Origin: Paracoccus sediminicola
GTDB lineage: Bacteria; Pseudomonadota; Alphaproteobacteria; Rhodobacterales; Rhodobacteraceae
Length of the DNA: 64,000 nt
NCBI RefSeq assembly: GCF_027912835.1
Contig: NZ_CP115768.1
Span: 1,302,001-1,366,000 of the forward strand
Reading direction: 5' to 3'
Part shown: piece by piece, positions 34,811-45,409 of the stretch
Position numbering within the stretch: the first letter of the stretch is position 1
Layout of the letters: every line of letters starts with the position of its first letter
The notes under the pieces: generated by a model
The model's database searches: none
The model's input: the letters and a program-made list of their open reading frames with translations, nothing else
Told to the model about the DNA's origin: nothing
Program-made: the position numbers and the translations under genes

Positions 34811-35143
34811 CTATCCTTTTGCCCTGATCTTCGGCTTTTCGCCGGGCTCGGTGGTGAACAGCGCGGACCATTCCGGGTGTTTTTCATATTGGCGGAAGAT
34901 GAAGGGGCAGATCGGCACGATGCGGAACCCCTCGCTGCGCGCATCCTCAAGCATGAAATGCAGCAACGCCTTGGCGACGCCCTTGCCCTCCATGCTCTCG
35001 GGCACGCCGGTGTGATTGGCGCTGATGACGCGATCCTCGGGGCGCGTGAAGGTGATCTCTCCCTCCCCGGCGATACCGGGCAGGCGGGCGACATAGCGGC
35101 CCTTGCCCTCGTCATCCTCGCGGGTGATTTCCAGGTCGGTCAT
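34811..35143 (-). CDS. Small GNAT-family acetyltransferase (YjdJ-like)
   Basis: 110 residues starting MTDLEITREDDEG at 35143; the frame to 35263 crosses a hairpin and has no ribosome-binding site. The motif VPESMEGKGVAKALLHFMLEDAR is the acetyl-CoA-binding region of the YjdJ-type GNAT proteins, which are short single-domain members of unknown substrate. It is followed at a distance by a weak dyad (GATCCGT/ACGGATC, 34762-34783) without a T-run. Confidence 0.82.
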   Translation of the reverse strand: MTDLEITREDDEGKGRYVARLPGIAGEGEITFTRPEDRVISANHTGVPESMEGKGVAKALLHFMLEDARSEGFRIVPICPFIFRQYEKHPEWSALFTTEPGEKPKIRAKG

Positions 35144-35198
35144 CTTGGTCTCCGTAATGATAGATCGGTCAGGCGTCCCGAATGCCCCCCAGGCAATC

Positions 35199-35220
35199 GG
35201 GCGGCCCCGCGGGGCCGCCC
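35199..35220 (-). terminator. Perfect 22-bp palindrome downstream of the FMN reductase gene
   Basis: GGGCGGCCCC and GGGGCCGCCC flank a central GC, a perfect palindrome just past the reductase stop. It can form a strong hairpin although it lacks a T-run and a proper loop. A terminator or transcript-stabilising role is likely. Confidence 0.55.
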
Positions 35221-35228
35221 GGTCAGGC

Positions 35229-35819
35229 TCACGCGGATTTGGCGCGCGCGGCCATGGTCGCATCGGCCCACCAGACCAATTCGTCCAGCATGGCGTCGAG
35301 CGAGGGCTTCAGGACCTCGGTGACCTCCGACATCTCGCCGTCCTGCCCGAGCGGCGAGACCTTCATGAACTCACCCCCACCCAGATGAACCGCGTTGCGC
35401 AGCGGCACCATCTGAAGCTCCACGGCGATGTTGCGCAGATGCTCGATGGCGCGTGCGGCACCGACGCCGCCATAGCCCATCGCGGCGGCGGGCTTGCGGT
35501 TCCATTCCTTATAGGCCTGATCCAGAGCGTTCTTCAGCGCGCCGGTGATCGAGTGGTTATATTCCGCGACCAGAAACAGGAAACCGTCAAACCCGGCCAG
35601 CGTTTCCTGCCATTTCACCGCCTTGGAGTCCTCCGAGGGCGCCCACTGGTTCGAAGCCGCCTCATCGAAGAAAGGCAGATCGAAATCGCGCAGATCCAGC
35701 AATTCGAAATCCATGTCGTCGCGCTTGCCGACCTGATCCATCAGCCAAGCGGCCGGTTTATCGGCAAAACGCGCCTCGCGGGTCGAGCTGATGATAACGG
35801 CGATCCTGGGTTTGCTCAT
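35229..35819 (-). CDS. NADPH-dependent FMN reductase (flavodoxin-like fold)
   Basis: 196 codons from the ATG at 35819 (GGAAAGGA upstream; the start at 35858 lacks one). The SSTREARFADKPA loop binds FMN phosphate, and FLVAEYNHSITGALKNALDQ is the conserved active-site loop of NADPH-dependent FMN and quinone/azo reductases. It probably reduces quinones or supplies reduced flavin. It stands alone between mfd and the GNAT gene. Confidence 0.9.
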   Translation of the reverse strand: MSKPRIAVIISSTREARFADKPAAWLMDQVGKRDDMDFELLDLRDFDLPFFDEAASNQWAPSEDSKAVKWQETLAGFDGFLFLVAEYNHSITGALKNALDQAYKEWNRKPAAAMGYGGVGAARAIEHLRNIAVELQMVPLRNAVHLGGGEFMKVSPLGQDGEMSEVTEVLKPSLDAMLDELVWWADATMAARAKSA

Positions 35820-35984
35820 CTTATATCCTTTCCGGCCGATGCGGCCCGGTCGATTCAATTAACTGAAAACAAGAATGGGCCCGGCAGGGTTCCTCTGCCA
35901 GAGCCGGTCGGGCGAACTCCGCGTTCGGGCCAGCCGAACGGGAACGCGGGAACCGATGACGCCGCAACGGCAGCAGGCGAACAA

Positions 35985-38900
35985 TCAGGACGCGCTGCGT
36001 GCCGGAGCGTCCTTCGCCGCCTTGGCCTTCACCGCGAGATCCCGCGCAATCGCATAGGCACCCTTGATCCGCTCGCCGTCGCTTTTCCAGTCGCGGCGAA
36101 TGACGATCTTGTTGTCGCTGACCTTGGCCAGATCGCGCTGATCGGTTAGGAACTCGACCAGACCGGCGGGGTTCGGGAACTTGTCGTTGTGGAACTGGAC
36201 CGTCGCCCCTTTCGGCCCGGCATCGAGCCGCGCAATATTGGCGCGCTTGGCCATCGCCTTGATGCGGATGACATTCATCAGCATGGTCACCTCGCGCGGG
36301 ACCGGCCCGAAACGGTCGTGAAGCTCGGCCGCGAAGCCCTCCATCTCGACCTTGGTGGTGATGTCCGAGAGCCGCCGGTACAGGCCAAGCCGCACATCCA
36401 GATCCGCGATGTAGCTTTCCGGGATCGTCACCGGCACGCCCAGATTCAGCTGCGGGGCCCATTCATCTTCGGGCGTGCCCTCCAGCTCGCCGGATTTCAG
36501 CTTGGCGATGGTCTCTTCCAGCATCGCCTGATAGAGTTCGAAGCCGACTTCCTTGATATGGCCGGATTGCTCCTCACCCAGCAGATTCCCTGCACCGCGA
36601 AGGTCCAGATCCTGCGAGGCCAGGTTAAACCCTGCCCCCAACCCGTCGATATTGCCAAGAAATTTCAGCCGGCGCTCGGCCTGCGGGGTCAGCGGCGCGC
36701 GGGGTTTCGTGGTCAGGTAGCAATAGGCGCGGGTGCGCGAGCGTCCGACCCGGCCCCGGATCTGGTAAAGCTGGGCGAGGCCGTAAATATCCGCCCGCCA
36801 GACCACCATTGTGTTGGCGGTCGGAATATCCAGCCCGCTTTCCACGATGGTCGTCGCCAGCAGCACGTCATATTGCCCGTCATAAAAGGCGTTCATCCGC
36901 TGATCCAGATCGCCCGCAGCCATCTGGCCATGCGCGACGACAAAGCTGATCTCGGGTACATGCTCGCGCAGCCAGTCCTCGACTTCCGGCAGATCGGCGA
37001 TGCGGGGGACGACAAAGAAGCTCTGCCCGCCGCGATATTTCTCGCGCAGCAGCGCCTCGCGGATCGTAACGCTGTCGAACTCGGACACATAGGTGCGGAT
37101 CGCCAGACGGTCCACCGGAGGCGTGCCGATGATCGACAGGTCGCGCACGCCCGACAGCGACAATTGCAGCGTGCGCGGGATCGGCGTCGCGGTCATGGTC
37201 AGCACATGCACATCGCTGCGCAGCTCTTTCAGCCGCTCCTTGTGCGAGACGCCGAAATGCTGTTCCTCGTCGATCACCAGCAGGCCGAGATTGCGGAATT
37301 TCACCGCCTTGGCCAGCACCGCATGGGTGCCGACGACGATATCGACGCTGCCATCGGCCAGCCCTGCCCGCGTCGCCGCGGCCTCCTTGGCGGACACGAA
37401 CCGCGACAGCGCGCGCACGTTCAGCGCCGTGCCGCGGAAGCGGTCGGCAAAGCTGCGGGCATGTTGCCGGGCCAGCAATGTGGTCGGCGCGATCACCGCG
37501 ACCTGCTTGCCCTGGCTTGCGGCGATGAAGGCGGCGCGCATCGCCACCTCGGTCTTGCCGAAGCCGACATCGCCCACGATCAGCCGGTCCATCGGCCGCC
37601 CCGTCGCCAGATCCGCCATCACATCGTCAATCGCGGCCATCTGGTCGTCGGTTTCGGTATAGGGGAAGCGCGCCGAGAAGCTTTCCCAGTCGTGATGTTC
37701 CGGCTCCAGCACCGGGGCGGTGCGCAACAGGCGTTCCGCCGCGACCCGCATCAGCCGGTCGGCGATCAGGCGGATCCGTTCCTTCAGCCGTGCCTTGCGG
37801 GCCTGCCACGCCCCGCCACCCAGACGGTCCAGCAGACCCTCCTCATGACCGTAACGGCTGAGCAGTTCGATATTCTCGACCGGCAGGAACAGCCGGTCTC
37901 CGCCCGCATATTCAAGCGCCACGCAATCATGCGGCACACCCCCGGCGGTCATGGTTTCCAGCCCCTTGTAGCGACCGATTCCATGTTCGACATGCACGAC
38001 CAGATCGCCCGGCGTCAGCGCGGTGGTGTCCTTCAGGAAATTCTCGGCCCGCCGCCGTTTCCGCGCGCCCCGGATCAGCCGGTCGCCCAGCACATCCTGT
38101 TCCGAGATCACGGCAAGCTTGCCTGCCGCGCTGCCATCGGCGGTGAAGCCTTCCTCCAGCGGCCAGACCGTCAGCCCGAGCGCGCCGGGCCGATCGGGCA
38201 GGTCCGAAAGCCGCGAGATATCCGTGGCGCCTTCGACGCCCTCATCCGCGATCAGGCCGCGCAGCCTTTCGCGCGCGCCGTCCGAGAAGCTGGCGATGAC
38301 GACGCGATGGGTCTTGCGCAGGTCGCGCAGATGCGCGGCAAGCGCTCCGAACAGATCAAGCTGCTCGGCCTGCCGTTCGGGTGCGAAGTTGCGGCCCACC
38401 TTGCCGCCCGCATCCAGCACGCCGGGACCGGGCGGGGCGGCATTCACCGACAGAAGCAGCACCCGGCGATCCGACAGCCAGCCCGCCCATTCCTCGTCAC
38501 CGGCAAACAGAGCCTCGGGCGCGACGGGGCGATAGACGGTCTCGCCCACGCGCCGCCCCGCCGCCTCGCGCCGGGCATTATATTGTTCGCGGATCATCTC
38601 CCACCGCGCTTCGCGGACCTGATCCAGACGGTCATCCAGCATGACCGCCGCCTCGGGGAGATAGTCGAAAATGCTGTCCAACCGTTCATGGAACCAGGGC
38701 AGCCAGTGTTCCACCCCGGCCAGCTTGCGGCCCGCGCTGACGGCTTCGTAAAGCGGATCATTGGCCCCGCCGCCATATTCGGCGCGATAGGTGGTGCGGA
38801 ACCGGGTGATGGCGTCCTCGTCGAGGATCACCTCGGACATCGGCACCAGTTCCAGCCGGTCCAGCTTGCCGGCGCTGCGCTGCGTTTCGGGATCGAAGCG

Positions 38901-39449
38901 GCGGGCGCTGTCCAGCACATCGCCGAACAGGTCCAGCCGGATCGGGCCCGAGGGTCCGGGCGGGTAGATGTCGATGATGCCGCCGCGAATGGCGTAATCC
39001 CCCGGCTCGGTCACCGTCGGCGCCTGCGCAAAGCCCATCCGCGCCAGCCATCCGCGCAAGCCGCCCTCGTCGATCCGGTCGCCGACACGGGCGGTGAAGC
39101 TGGCCCTTGCCACCGTGTCACGAGGCGGCACCCTTTGCAGCGCGGCGTTCAGCGTGGCCAGCACCACGAACCGCCCCGGCACGGCCTGATGCGCCAGCAT
39201 GGCCAGCGTCGCCATCCGCGCCGCCATCACCTCGGAGGCGGGCGAGACGCGGTCATAGGGCGTGGTGTCCCAGGCGGGAAACTCCAGGACCGTCAGATCG
39301 GGTGCGAAGAAACGCAGCCCCTCGCGCATCGCCTCGGCCCGGCGGTCGTCGCGGGCGATATGGATGACGGGGCCGCGCTCGGCCTCACGCGCGAGAAGCG
39401 CGGCGTCATAGCCCGAAGGCGCGCCGGAGAGGGTAATCTGATCTGCCAT
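35985..39449 (-). CDS. mfd: Transcription-repair coupling factor Mfd
   Basis: 1154 residues, full length. UvrB-homology region at the N-terminus, RNA-polymerase interaction domain (GDLVVHVEHGIGRYKGLE), then superfamily-2 translocase with Walker A GDVGFGKTEVAMRA, DEEQ (VIDEEQHFGVSHKERLK) and motif VI QIRGRVGRS, and the C-terminal TRCF domain (LNLGVPVTIPESYI). It removes RNA polymerase stalled at lesions and recruits UvrA. The gene is single, with about 160 bp to the next gene downstream containing a short dyad (35922-35940). Confidence 0.98.
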   Translation of the reverse strand: MADQITLSGAPSGYDAALLAREAERGPVIHIARDDRRAEAMREGLRFFAPDLTVLEFPAWDTTPYDRVSPASEVMAARMATLAMLAHQAVPGRFVVLATLNAALQRVPPRDTVARASFTARVGDRIDEGGLRGWLARMGFAQAPTVTEPGDYAIRGGIIDIYPPGPSGPIRLDLFGDVLDSARRFDPETQRSAGKLDRLELVPMSEVILDEDAITRFRTTYRAEYGGGANDPLYEAVSAGRKLAGVEHWLPWFHERLDSIFDYLPEAAVMLDDRLDQVREARWEMIREQYNARREAAGRRVGETVYRPVAPEALFAGDEEWAGWLSDRRVLLLSVNAAPPGPGVLDAGGKVGRNFAPERQAEQLDLFGALAAHLRDLRKTHRVVIASFSDGARERLRGLIADEGVEGATDISRLSDLPDRPGALGLTVWPLEEGFTADGSAAGKLAVISEQDVLGDRLIRGARKRRRAENFLKDTTALTPGDLVVHVEHGIGRYKGLETMTAGGVPHDCVALEYAGGDRLFLPVENIELLSRYGHEEGLLDRLGGGAWQARKARLKERIRLIADRLMRVAAERLLRTAPVLEPEHHDWESFSARFPYTETDDQMAAIDDVMADLATGRPMDRLIVGDVGFGKTEVAMRAAFIAASQGKQVAVIAPTTLLARQHARSFADRFRGTALNVRALSRFVSAKEAAATRAGLADGSVDIVVGTHAVLAKAVKFRNLGLLVIDEEQHFGVSHKERLKELRSDVHVLTMTATPIPRTLQLSLSGVRDLSIIGTPPVDRLAIRTYVSEFDSVTIREALLREKYRGGQSFFVVPRIADLPEVEDWLREHVPEISFVVAHGQMAAGDLDQRMNAFYDGQYDVLLATTIVESGLDIPTANTMVVWRADIYGLAQLYQIRGRVGRSRTRAYCYLTTKPRAPLTPQAERRLKFLGNIDGLGAGFNLASQDLDLRGAGNLLGEEQSGHIKEVGFELYQAMLEETIAKLKSGELEGTPEDEWAPQLNLGVPVTIPESYIADLDVRLGLYRRLSDITTKVEMEGFAAELHDRFGPVPREVTMLMNVIRIKAMAKRANIARLDAGPKGATVQFHNDKFPNPAGLVEFLTDQRDLAKVSDNKIVIRRDWKSDGERIKGAYAIARDLAVKAKAAKDAPARSAS

Positions 39450-39485
39450 GCGGTCCAGATAACCGGCCCACAGCCGGGGTCAAGG

Positions 39486-40115
39486 TCACAGCCCGTTCGG
39501 ATGCAGCAGCAACCACAGCGAAGCCCAGAGCGTCGTCACGATCACCGCCAGAACCGACAGGATCATATGCAGCGCCCGATAGCGGTTGATAAGCCGCAGC
39601 GCCTCGGACGCCGCCTCGCGCCTCGGCTTGCCAAGCGATACCGCCTCGAGCACCCAGCGCAGCCGATGGGCCAGCCTCAGGCGCAGCGCCAGAAGAAGCG
39701 CCAGCGGGATCGCGACCAAGCTCAGCGCCTGGGCCATCTCCAGATCATAGCCGAATCCCATCACGGCAAGCGCGGTCACGCCAAAGGTCACGAGCGCGGT
39801 CAGCAACGCGCCGCCATTGCGCGTGATCCGCCAGCGCGGCAGTTGCAGCGCCAGCCAGTCGATCAGCAGCGCCGCCTCGGCCGGCAGCCCGGCTTCGCTT
39901 TCGCGCAGCGCCCGCCCGGCCCGGCTGAGCACATCATTGGGCACACCCAGCACGCCCCGCCCGGCCAGCGTCCAGCAGGCGAACAGCACCAGCCAGAACC
40001 ACGGCGACGAGAAGGACCGCGAATCGAGAAGGGAAAGAAACTCGGAGAAGAATTGCACGGGAGACTTGCCTGCTTGTCGTATGGCGGGGCCGACCTTAGA
40101 ACAGGGGCCGAACAA
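39486..40115 (-). CDS. Rhodobacterales membrane protein of unknown function
   Basis: Up to 209 residues; a GTG at 40058 (VQFFSEFLSLL, giving 190 residues) may be the real start because the upstream part is polar and lies against the hemB start. Four hydrophobic segments occur: about 40-56, 103-125, 129-146 and 185-203 (long numbering), with a basic amphipathic stretch between the third and fourth. Similar proteins in this order are annotated as a component of the SufBCD complex, but I see no iron-sulfur motif to support that. It is divergent from hemB. Confidence 0.7.
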   Translation of the reverse strand: MFGPCSKVGPAIRQAGKSPVQFFSEFLSLLDSRSFSSPWFWLVLFACWTLAGRGVLGVPNDVLSRAGRALRESEAGLPAEAALLIDWLALQLPRWRITRNGGALLTALVTFGVTALAVMGFGYDLEMAQALSLVAIPLALLLALRLRLAHRLRWVLEAVSLGKPRREAASEALRLINRYRALHMILSVLAVIVTTLWASLWLLLHPNGL

Positions 40116-40141
40116 GGAAAAGCCGAAAGCCCGGACCCGAT

Positions 40142-41140
<999 letters not shown>

Positions 41141-41186
41141 GCGCGCGAAACTGGCTATTATTCCTCAAAATGATGGGGGTAAGAGC

Positions 41187-41768
41187 ATGGGACACCACAA
41201 GGTCTGGTCGCGGCGCGGTTTCATTGCCGGGGGCGCCATGCTGGCGCTCGCGGCCTGCAATAACGGGCTGGCGACGAATGCCACGACGACGCTTGAAGGC
41301 CGCGTCAACGCGACGCTGAACGAGCTTTTCACCGCCTATCCGAATGCCCGCCCCATCGTCGAGAATGCGCGCGGCGTGCTGGTCATGCCGGTCATGACCC
41401 AGGCCGCGCTTGGCGTCGGCGGATCCTATGGCGAGGGCGCTTTGCGCGTGGATGGCAAGACGGTGGATTACTATTCCGCCGCGCAGGCAACGCTGGGGCT
41501 ACAGGCGGGGGCGCGGCAATTCGCGCATGTGCTCGTCTTCCAGACCGACCGCGCGCTCGAGAATTTCCGCAACGCGCCCGGCTGGGTCGCAGGGGCCGGG
41601 GCCTATTACGCGCTGCCCAAGGAAGGGGTCAGCTTCGGCACCGACTCCGTGACTCGCAACCATCCGGTCGTGGCGATGATCTTCGGCGAGACCGGGGTCA
41701 TGGCCGGGGCCGCGATCGAAGGCACGAAATACACACGCATCATCCCCTCGGCCATCGCCACGCGCTGA
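41187..41768 (+). CDS. SYLF/YSC84-domain lipoprotein
   Basis: 193 residues from the ATG at 41187. The N-terminus has a twin-arginine-like RRGFIAGGAMLALAAC ending in a lipobox cysteine (C24). The rest is a SYLF domain (ARGVLVMPVMTQAALGVGGSYGEGAL, YYSAAQATLGLQAGARQFAHVLVF), a lipid-binding fold. It is probably anchored to the inner leaflet of the outer membrane or the outer face of the inner membrane. Role in bacteria is unclear. It is followed by a strong bidirectional terminator. Confidence 0.88.
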   Translation: MGHHKVWSRRGFIAGGAMLALAACNNGLATNATTTLEGRVNATLNELFTAYPNARPIVENARGVLVMPVMTQAALGVGGSYGEGALRVDGKTVDYYSAAQATLGLQAGARQFAHVLVFQTDRALENFRNAPGWVAGAGAYYALPKEGVSFGTDSVTRNHPVVAMIFGETGVMAGAAIEGTKYTRIIPSAIATR

Positions 41769-41792
41769 ACGCCGGCGCAGGGCGTGTTGCAT

Positions 41793-41821
41793 AAAAAAGG
41801 GGCCGATCCCGGCCCCTTTTT
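41793..41821. terminator. Bidirectional rho-independent terminator
   Basis: AAAAAAGGGGCCG-ATCC-CGGCCCCTTTTT: perfect stem with A-run and T-run on either side, between the convergent SYLF lipoprotein and lytic transglycosylase genes. Confidence 0.93.
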
Positions 41822-41846
41822 CCATTGGCTGCATCCTTACGGTGCG

Positions 41847-42509
41847 CTAGCCGCCCGCGATGATCCGCACATAATTGCGCGTCTCGCGATAGGGCGGGAT
41901 GCCGCCATATTTCTTCACCGCGCCCGGCCCGGCATTATAAGCCGCAAGCGCCAGCCGCCAGTCGCCGAACTGGTTATACATCATCCGCAGATAGCGGGCC
42001 CCGCCCTCAAGATTCTGGATCGGGTCGGTGGGATTCACCCCGAGCGAGCGGGCCGTGCCCGGCATCAGCTGCGCCAGCCCCATCGCACCCTTATGAGAAC
42101 GGGCGTTGGGGTTCCAGCGACTCTCCTGGTTCACCAGACGCAGGAAAAGCGCCTCGGGAATGCCATATTTCCGGGCGAGCGCCTGCGCATGAGGGATATA
42201 GGCCGAACGCTTGCCGGTATAGGCCTTGGTCGAGACAGTCGGCGACAGCTCGATCGTCGTCACATTGACCACCTGCCGCCCGGTGGGACGCAGCCGCTTC
42301 GACTGCTGGTACTGGCTGGCCAGCCGGGAATCCATCAGCTGCTTCTGCCGTGCGAACTGCGCCTGCCGGTTACGCTCGGTCACCCGCTTGAGGCTAAGCC
42401 CATCCGCCGAGGCCACCGGGGCCGTCATCGTCATGGCACAGGCGGCGATCACGCCGACCTTCATCAAGAAGCCAAGGCTTTTCAAAGTTTTGCCGATCAT
42501 GTCCCACAC
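41847..42509 (-). CDS. Lytic transglycosylase, SLT family
   Basis: 220 residues with a signal peptide (hydrophobic 12-33, cleavage near ASA-DG). A C-terminal SLT domain carries catalytic E129 ([15 protein letters not shown]), with the [13 protein letters not shown] and [13 protein letters not shown] motifs. It cleaves peptidoglycan glycan strands in the periplasm. The middle region (about 40-75) is basic and glutamine-rich, likely a linker. Confidence 0.92.
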   Translation of the reverse strand: MWDMIGKTLKSLGFLMKVGVIAACAMTMTAPVASADGLSLKRVTERNRQAQFARQKQLMDSRLASQYQQSKRLRPTGRQVVNVTTIELSPTVSTKAYTGKRSAYIPHAQALARKYGIPEALFLRLVNQESRWNPNARSHKGAMGLAQLMPGTARSLGVNPTDPIQNLEGGARYLRMMYNQFGDWRLALAAYNAGPGAVKKYGGIPPYRETRNYVRIIAGG

Positions 42510-42754
42510 TCGTTGCCCATTTTTTATGCCTCGACTATACGCGAATTCGCCCGCGTCACCAGCCGCTTTGTGAACTGGTTCCGCGCCGGCCGGTCATCGG
42601 CGTGATTTCGCTCATGTCGCATTTCGACGCCGTGCTGTGGCATTTTTGCCGCGCTGCAGCACGTTGCCGCCCTGCACCCGAAGGCAGTAATCCTCTTGCC
42701 GCCACCGGCGCCCTCGCGTTAGACCGTCGCTCGAACATATGCGAAAGGTGCAAG

Positions 42755-43282
42755 ATGGCAGGCAGCGTCAACAAGGTGATCCTGATCGGCAATCTGGGTC
42801 AGGACCCGGAAGTCCGCACGTTCCAGAACGGCGGCAAGGTGGTCAACCTGCGCATCGCCACGTCCGAACAGTGGAAGGACCGCAACACCGGCGAGCGGCA
42901 GGAGCGCACGCAGTGGCACTCGGTCGCGATCTTCGCCGAACCGCTGGCCCGCGTGGCCGAGCAATATCTGCGCAAGGGCAGCAAGGTCTATCTCGAAGGC
43001 CAGCTCGAAACCCGCAAATGGCAGGATCAGTCCGGTCAGGACCGCTATACCACCGAGGTGGTGCTCCGCCCATATCGCAGCGAATTGACCATGCTGGACG
43101 GACGCGGCGAAGGCGGCGGCGCTGGCGGCCGTTCCGGCGGCGGCAGCTATGGCGGCGGCGGATACGGGGATGGCGGCGGCGGATACGGGGATGGCGGCGG
43201 CTATAATGACGGGCCGTCGGGCGGGGGTCAGGGCGGCAGTGGCGGCAGCCGGTCCGATTTCGACGACGAAATCCCGTTCTGA
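42755..43282 (+). CDS. ssb: Single-stranded DNA-binding protein
   Basis: 175 residues from the ATG at 42755 (GAAAGG upstream); the frame to 42602 is leader only. The OB fold occupies residues 1-110 ([40 protein letters not shown]). A glycine-rich linker and the acidic tip SDFDDEIPF follow. The tip recruits repair and replication proteins. The linker contains two perfect 21-bp tandem copies coding GGGGYGD (43151-43192). A strong terminator follows at 43306-43328. Confidence 0.98.
   Translation: MAGSVNKVILIGNLGQDPEVRTFQNGGKVVNLRIATSEQWKDRNTGERQERTQWHSVAIFAEPLARVAEQYLRKGSKVYLEGQLETRKWQDQSGQDRYTTEVVLRPYRSELTMLDGRGEGGGAGGRSGGGSYGGGGYGDGGGGYGDGGGYNDGPSGGGQGGSGGSRSDFDDEIPF
43151..43192 (+). repeat. 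Two perfect 21-bp tandem repeats in the ssb linker
   Basis: Units 43151-43171 and 43172-43192 are identical (GGCGGCGGC, GGATACGGGGAT), with a partial third copy after them. In frame, each adds GGGGYGD to the flexible linker, so copy-number change would alter linker length without a frameshift. Confidence 0.9.
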
Positions 43283-43305
43283 GCCTGCCCGGGACGATCA
43301 CGAAG

Positions 43306-43328
43306 AGCCCGCTTCGCGCGGGCTTTTT
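43306..43328 (+). terminator. Rho-independent terminator after ssb
   Basis: AGCCCGC-TTCGC-GCGGGCT followed by TTTTT, 23 bp after the ssb stop and facing the convergent aroB. Confidence 0.93.
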
Positions 43329-43384
43329 CATGGCCGCCCCGCGCCCGCCGCACCGGGCTTCATCCTGATCTAAATATCCGGATC

Positions 43385-44485
43385 TCAGCGTGTTGCGGCC
43401 AGAACCTCGCGCAGATCGTCGCGCTGCACCTCGTCGGTCGCGAAGGCCTCGCCGATCCCGCGCGCGAGGATAAACCGCAGCTTGCCATCCACCACCTTCT
43501 TGTCCTGCCCCATCAGCGCGATCAGCGCGTCGTCATCGGGCAGCTCCCCCGGCACATCCTCCAGGCCCGACGGCATCCCCATTGCCGCAAGATGGGCTGC
43601 AACGCGCGACGGCTCCTCCTGGCTGCACAGCCCCAGCCGCGCTGACAGCTCGAAGGCGAGCGCGCAGCCGATCGCCACCCCTTCGCCATGCAGCAGCCGG
43701 TCCGAATAGCCGGTCGCGGCCTCGAGAGCATGGCCGAATGTGTGGCCGAGATTCAGCAGCGCCCTCTCTCCCTGTTCGGTCTCGTCACGCGCGACGATCC
43801 CGGCCTTCATGGCCACGGAATGCGCGACCGCATGATCGCGGGCCGCCATATCGTCTTGCAACGTTGTCGCGTGATCCTCCAGCCACGCAAAGAACGCCGC
43901 ATCGCCGAGCAGCCCGTATTTCATCACTTCGCCATAACCGGCGCGGAAATCGCGCGGGCTCAGCGTGTCCAGCACTGCCGTATCGGCCAGAACCAGCGCC
44001 GGCTGGTGAAAAGCACCGATCAGGTTCTTGCCGTGCCCGGAATTGATCCCGGTCTTGCCCCCGACACTGCTGTCCACCTGTGCCAGCAGTGTCGTCGGCA
44101 TCTGCACAAAGCGCACCCCGCGCCGCAGGATCGCGGCGGCAAAGCCGACCAGATCGCCGATCACCCCGCCGCCGAGCGCAATGACGACATCGCGTCGCTC
44201 GATCTTCTGTTCCAGCAGCCATTCGACGCAGCGGGTAAGCTGCGGCCAGGATTTGGTGGCCTCGCCCGCAGGCAGGATCAACGCCTCGGACGCGATCCCC
44301 GACCCTTTCAGCGCCGCTTCCAGTGCCGCGAGATGCAGCGGCGCGACATTGGCATCGGTCACGATGGCCACACGCGGGCGGGCGAGCAGTGGGGCGATCT
44401 CCGCCCCGGCGCGCGCGATCAAGCCGGCGCCGATCCGGACATCATAGGCGCGGTCTTGCAGCGGGACATGGACGGTCTGGCTCAT
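43385..44485 (-). CDS. aroB: 3-dehydroquinate synthase
   Basis: 366 residues, full length. NAD-binding GGGVIGDLVGFAAAILRRGV, the substrate/zinc region VDSSVGGKTGINSGHGKNLIGAFHQP, and the His ligands in LNLGHTFGHALEAATGY. It converts DAHP to 3-dehydroquinate in the shikimate pathway. The start overlaps the aroK stop (ATGA), so aroK-aroB is one translationally coupled unit. Confidence 0.98.
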   Translation of the reverse strand: MSQTVHVPLQDRAYDVRIGAGLIARAGAEIAPLLARPRVAIVTDANVAPLHLAALEAALKGSGIASEALILPAGEATKSWPQLTRCVEWLLEQKIERRDVVIALGGGVIGDLVGFAAAILRRGVRFVQMPTTLLAQVDSSVGGKTGINSGHGKNLIGAFHQPALVLADTAVLDTLSPRDFRAGYGEVMKYGLLGDAAFFAWLEDHATTLQDDMAARDHAVAHSVAMKAGIVARDETEQGERALLNLGHTFGHALEAATGYSDRLLHGEGVAIGCALAFELSARLGLCSQEEPSRVAAHLAAMGMPSGLEDVPGELPDDDALIALMGQDKKVVDGKLRFILARGIGEAFATDEVQRDDLREVLAATR

Positions 44486-45018
44486 CTCGCCTCCAGAAAA
44501 TGCGGGTGGTTGGCGCGGATCGCAGCGATGGCGCGTCGGGCGGTGGTTTCGATGTCGGATTGCGCATCGGTCGGCACGCGCAGATGCGCCTTCGCATAAA
44601 CCGGCCGCCGCGTTTCAAGCAGCTTTGCAAGCGTCTCACGCGGGTTGTCGGTCATCAGAAGCGGCCGTGTGGCGCGATGCCGCACCCGCTCCCAGAGCGT
44701 GTCCAGATCGGCATCCAGCCACAGCGCGACCCCGGCGGCCCGGATCAGCGCACGGTTCTGCGGCTGAACCCACGCCCCGCCCCCGGTCGAGACGACCCCG
44801 CGCCGCCCGTCGAGGATCCGCGCCAGCACCAGCGATTCGCGGTCGCGGAAAAAAGCCTCGCCGTCGCGGGCGAAGATTTCGGGGATGGTCATGGCTGCGG
44901 CGCGCTCGATCTCGGTATCGGTGTCCGTAAAGACCACGCCCAGTTGGCGGGCAATTTCCTGCCCGACGGCGGTCTTTCCGACGCCCATCATGCCGACCAG
45001 TGCGATTTGTCCCTGCAT
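44482..45018 (-). CDS. aroK: Shikimate kinase
   Basis: 178 residues. Walker A GMMGVGKT at 9-16, DTDTEIE shikimate-binding motif and GGGAWVQPQNR loop. It phosphorylates shikimate with ATP. It is first of the aroK-aroB pair and divergent from a small membrane-protein gene (115 bp between starts). Confidence 0.97.
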   Translation of the reverse strand: MQGQIALVGMMGVGKTAVGQEIARQLGVVFTDTDTEIERAAAMTIPEIFARDGEAFFRDRESLVLARILDGRRGVVSTGGGAWVQPQNRALIRAAGVALWLDADLDTLWERVRHRATRPLLMTDNPRETLAKLLETRRPVYAKAHLRVPTDAQSDIETTARRAIAAIRANHPHFLEAR

Positions 45019-45133
45019 GTCGAAATCCCGTTCGATTCCTGCCGTGAATGGCGTGATCTTTCCGGAATTGCCAGTTATAAAGCGGGAAACCGGCCGAAAG
45101 ACCGGGATGAGGCTGCGGGCGAAAGGGCTGAGG

Positions 45134-45409
45134 ATGCGGTTGCTGAAAGTGCTGTTGGTGCTTGTGGTGTTGGCGTTTGTGGCGCTGACAGGCTACGCCT
45201 ATCTGGGCGATATGGCGCCGCGTCAGGAAGAGATCCGCCAGCCTGTGAGCCTTGACACGAGCGGCGTCACCTCGCCGAGCGCGGCGGGCGCGACCTCGGG
45301 CAACAGCTCCGCCGACGGGGCAGAGCCTGACGCAGCGGATGCGAACGCGGCGACGGATGCCGAAGCGGCTGCCGACAGCACGGATGCGACGCCGGATGCG
45401 CAACAGTAA
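45134..45409 (+). CDS. Small bitopic membrane protein of unknown function
   Basis: 91 residues from the ATG at 45134 (an in-frame ATG at 45107 would add nine). There is one hydrophobic helix (about 3-23, LLKVLLVLVVLAFVALTGYAY), then an acidic, alanine- and serine-rich low-complexity tail probably in the periplasm. No family is recognised beyond similar Rhodobacterales genes in this position. Its end overlaps the next gene by 14 bp, and both are coupled to xerD. Confidence 0.72.
   Translation: MRLLKVLLVLVVLAFVALTGYAYLGDMAPRQEEIRQPVSLDTSGVTSPSAAGATSGNSSADGAEPDAADANAATDAEAAADSTDATPDAQQ

Noticed and set aside
42510..42754. LexA/SOS box before ssb
   Set aside because: No GTTC-N7-GTTC (alphaproteobacterial SOS box) was found on either strand of this gap.
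43140..43200. Short direct repeats considered as a CRISPR-like array
   Set aside because: They are two adjacent 21-bp coding repeats in the ssb glycine linker with no spacers.
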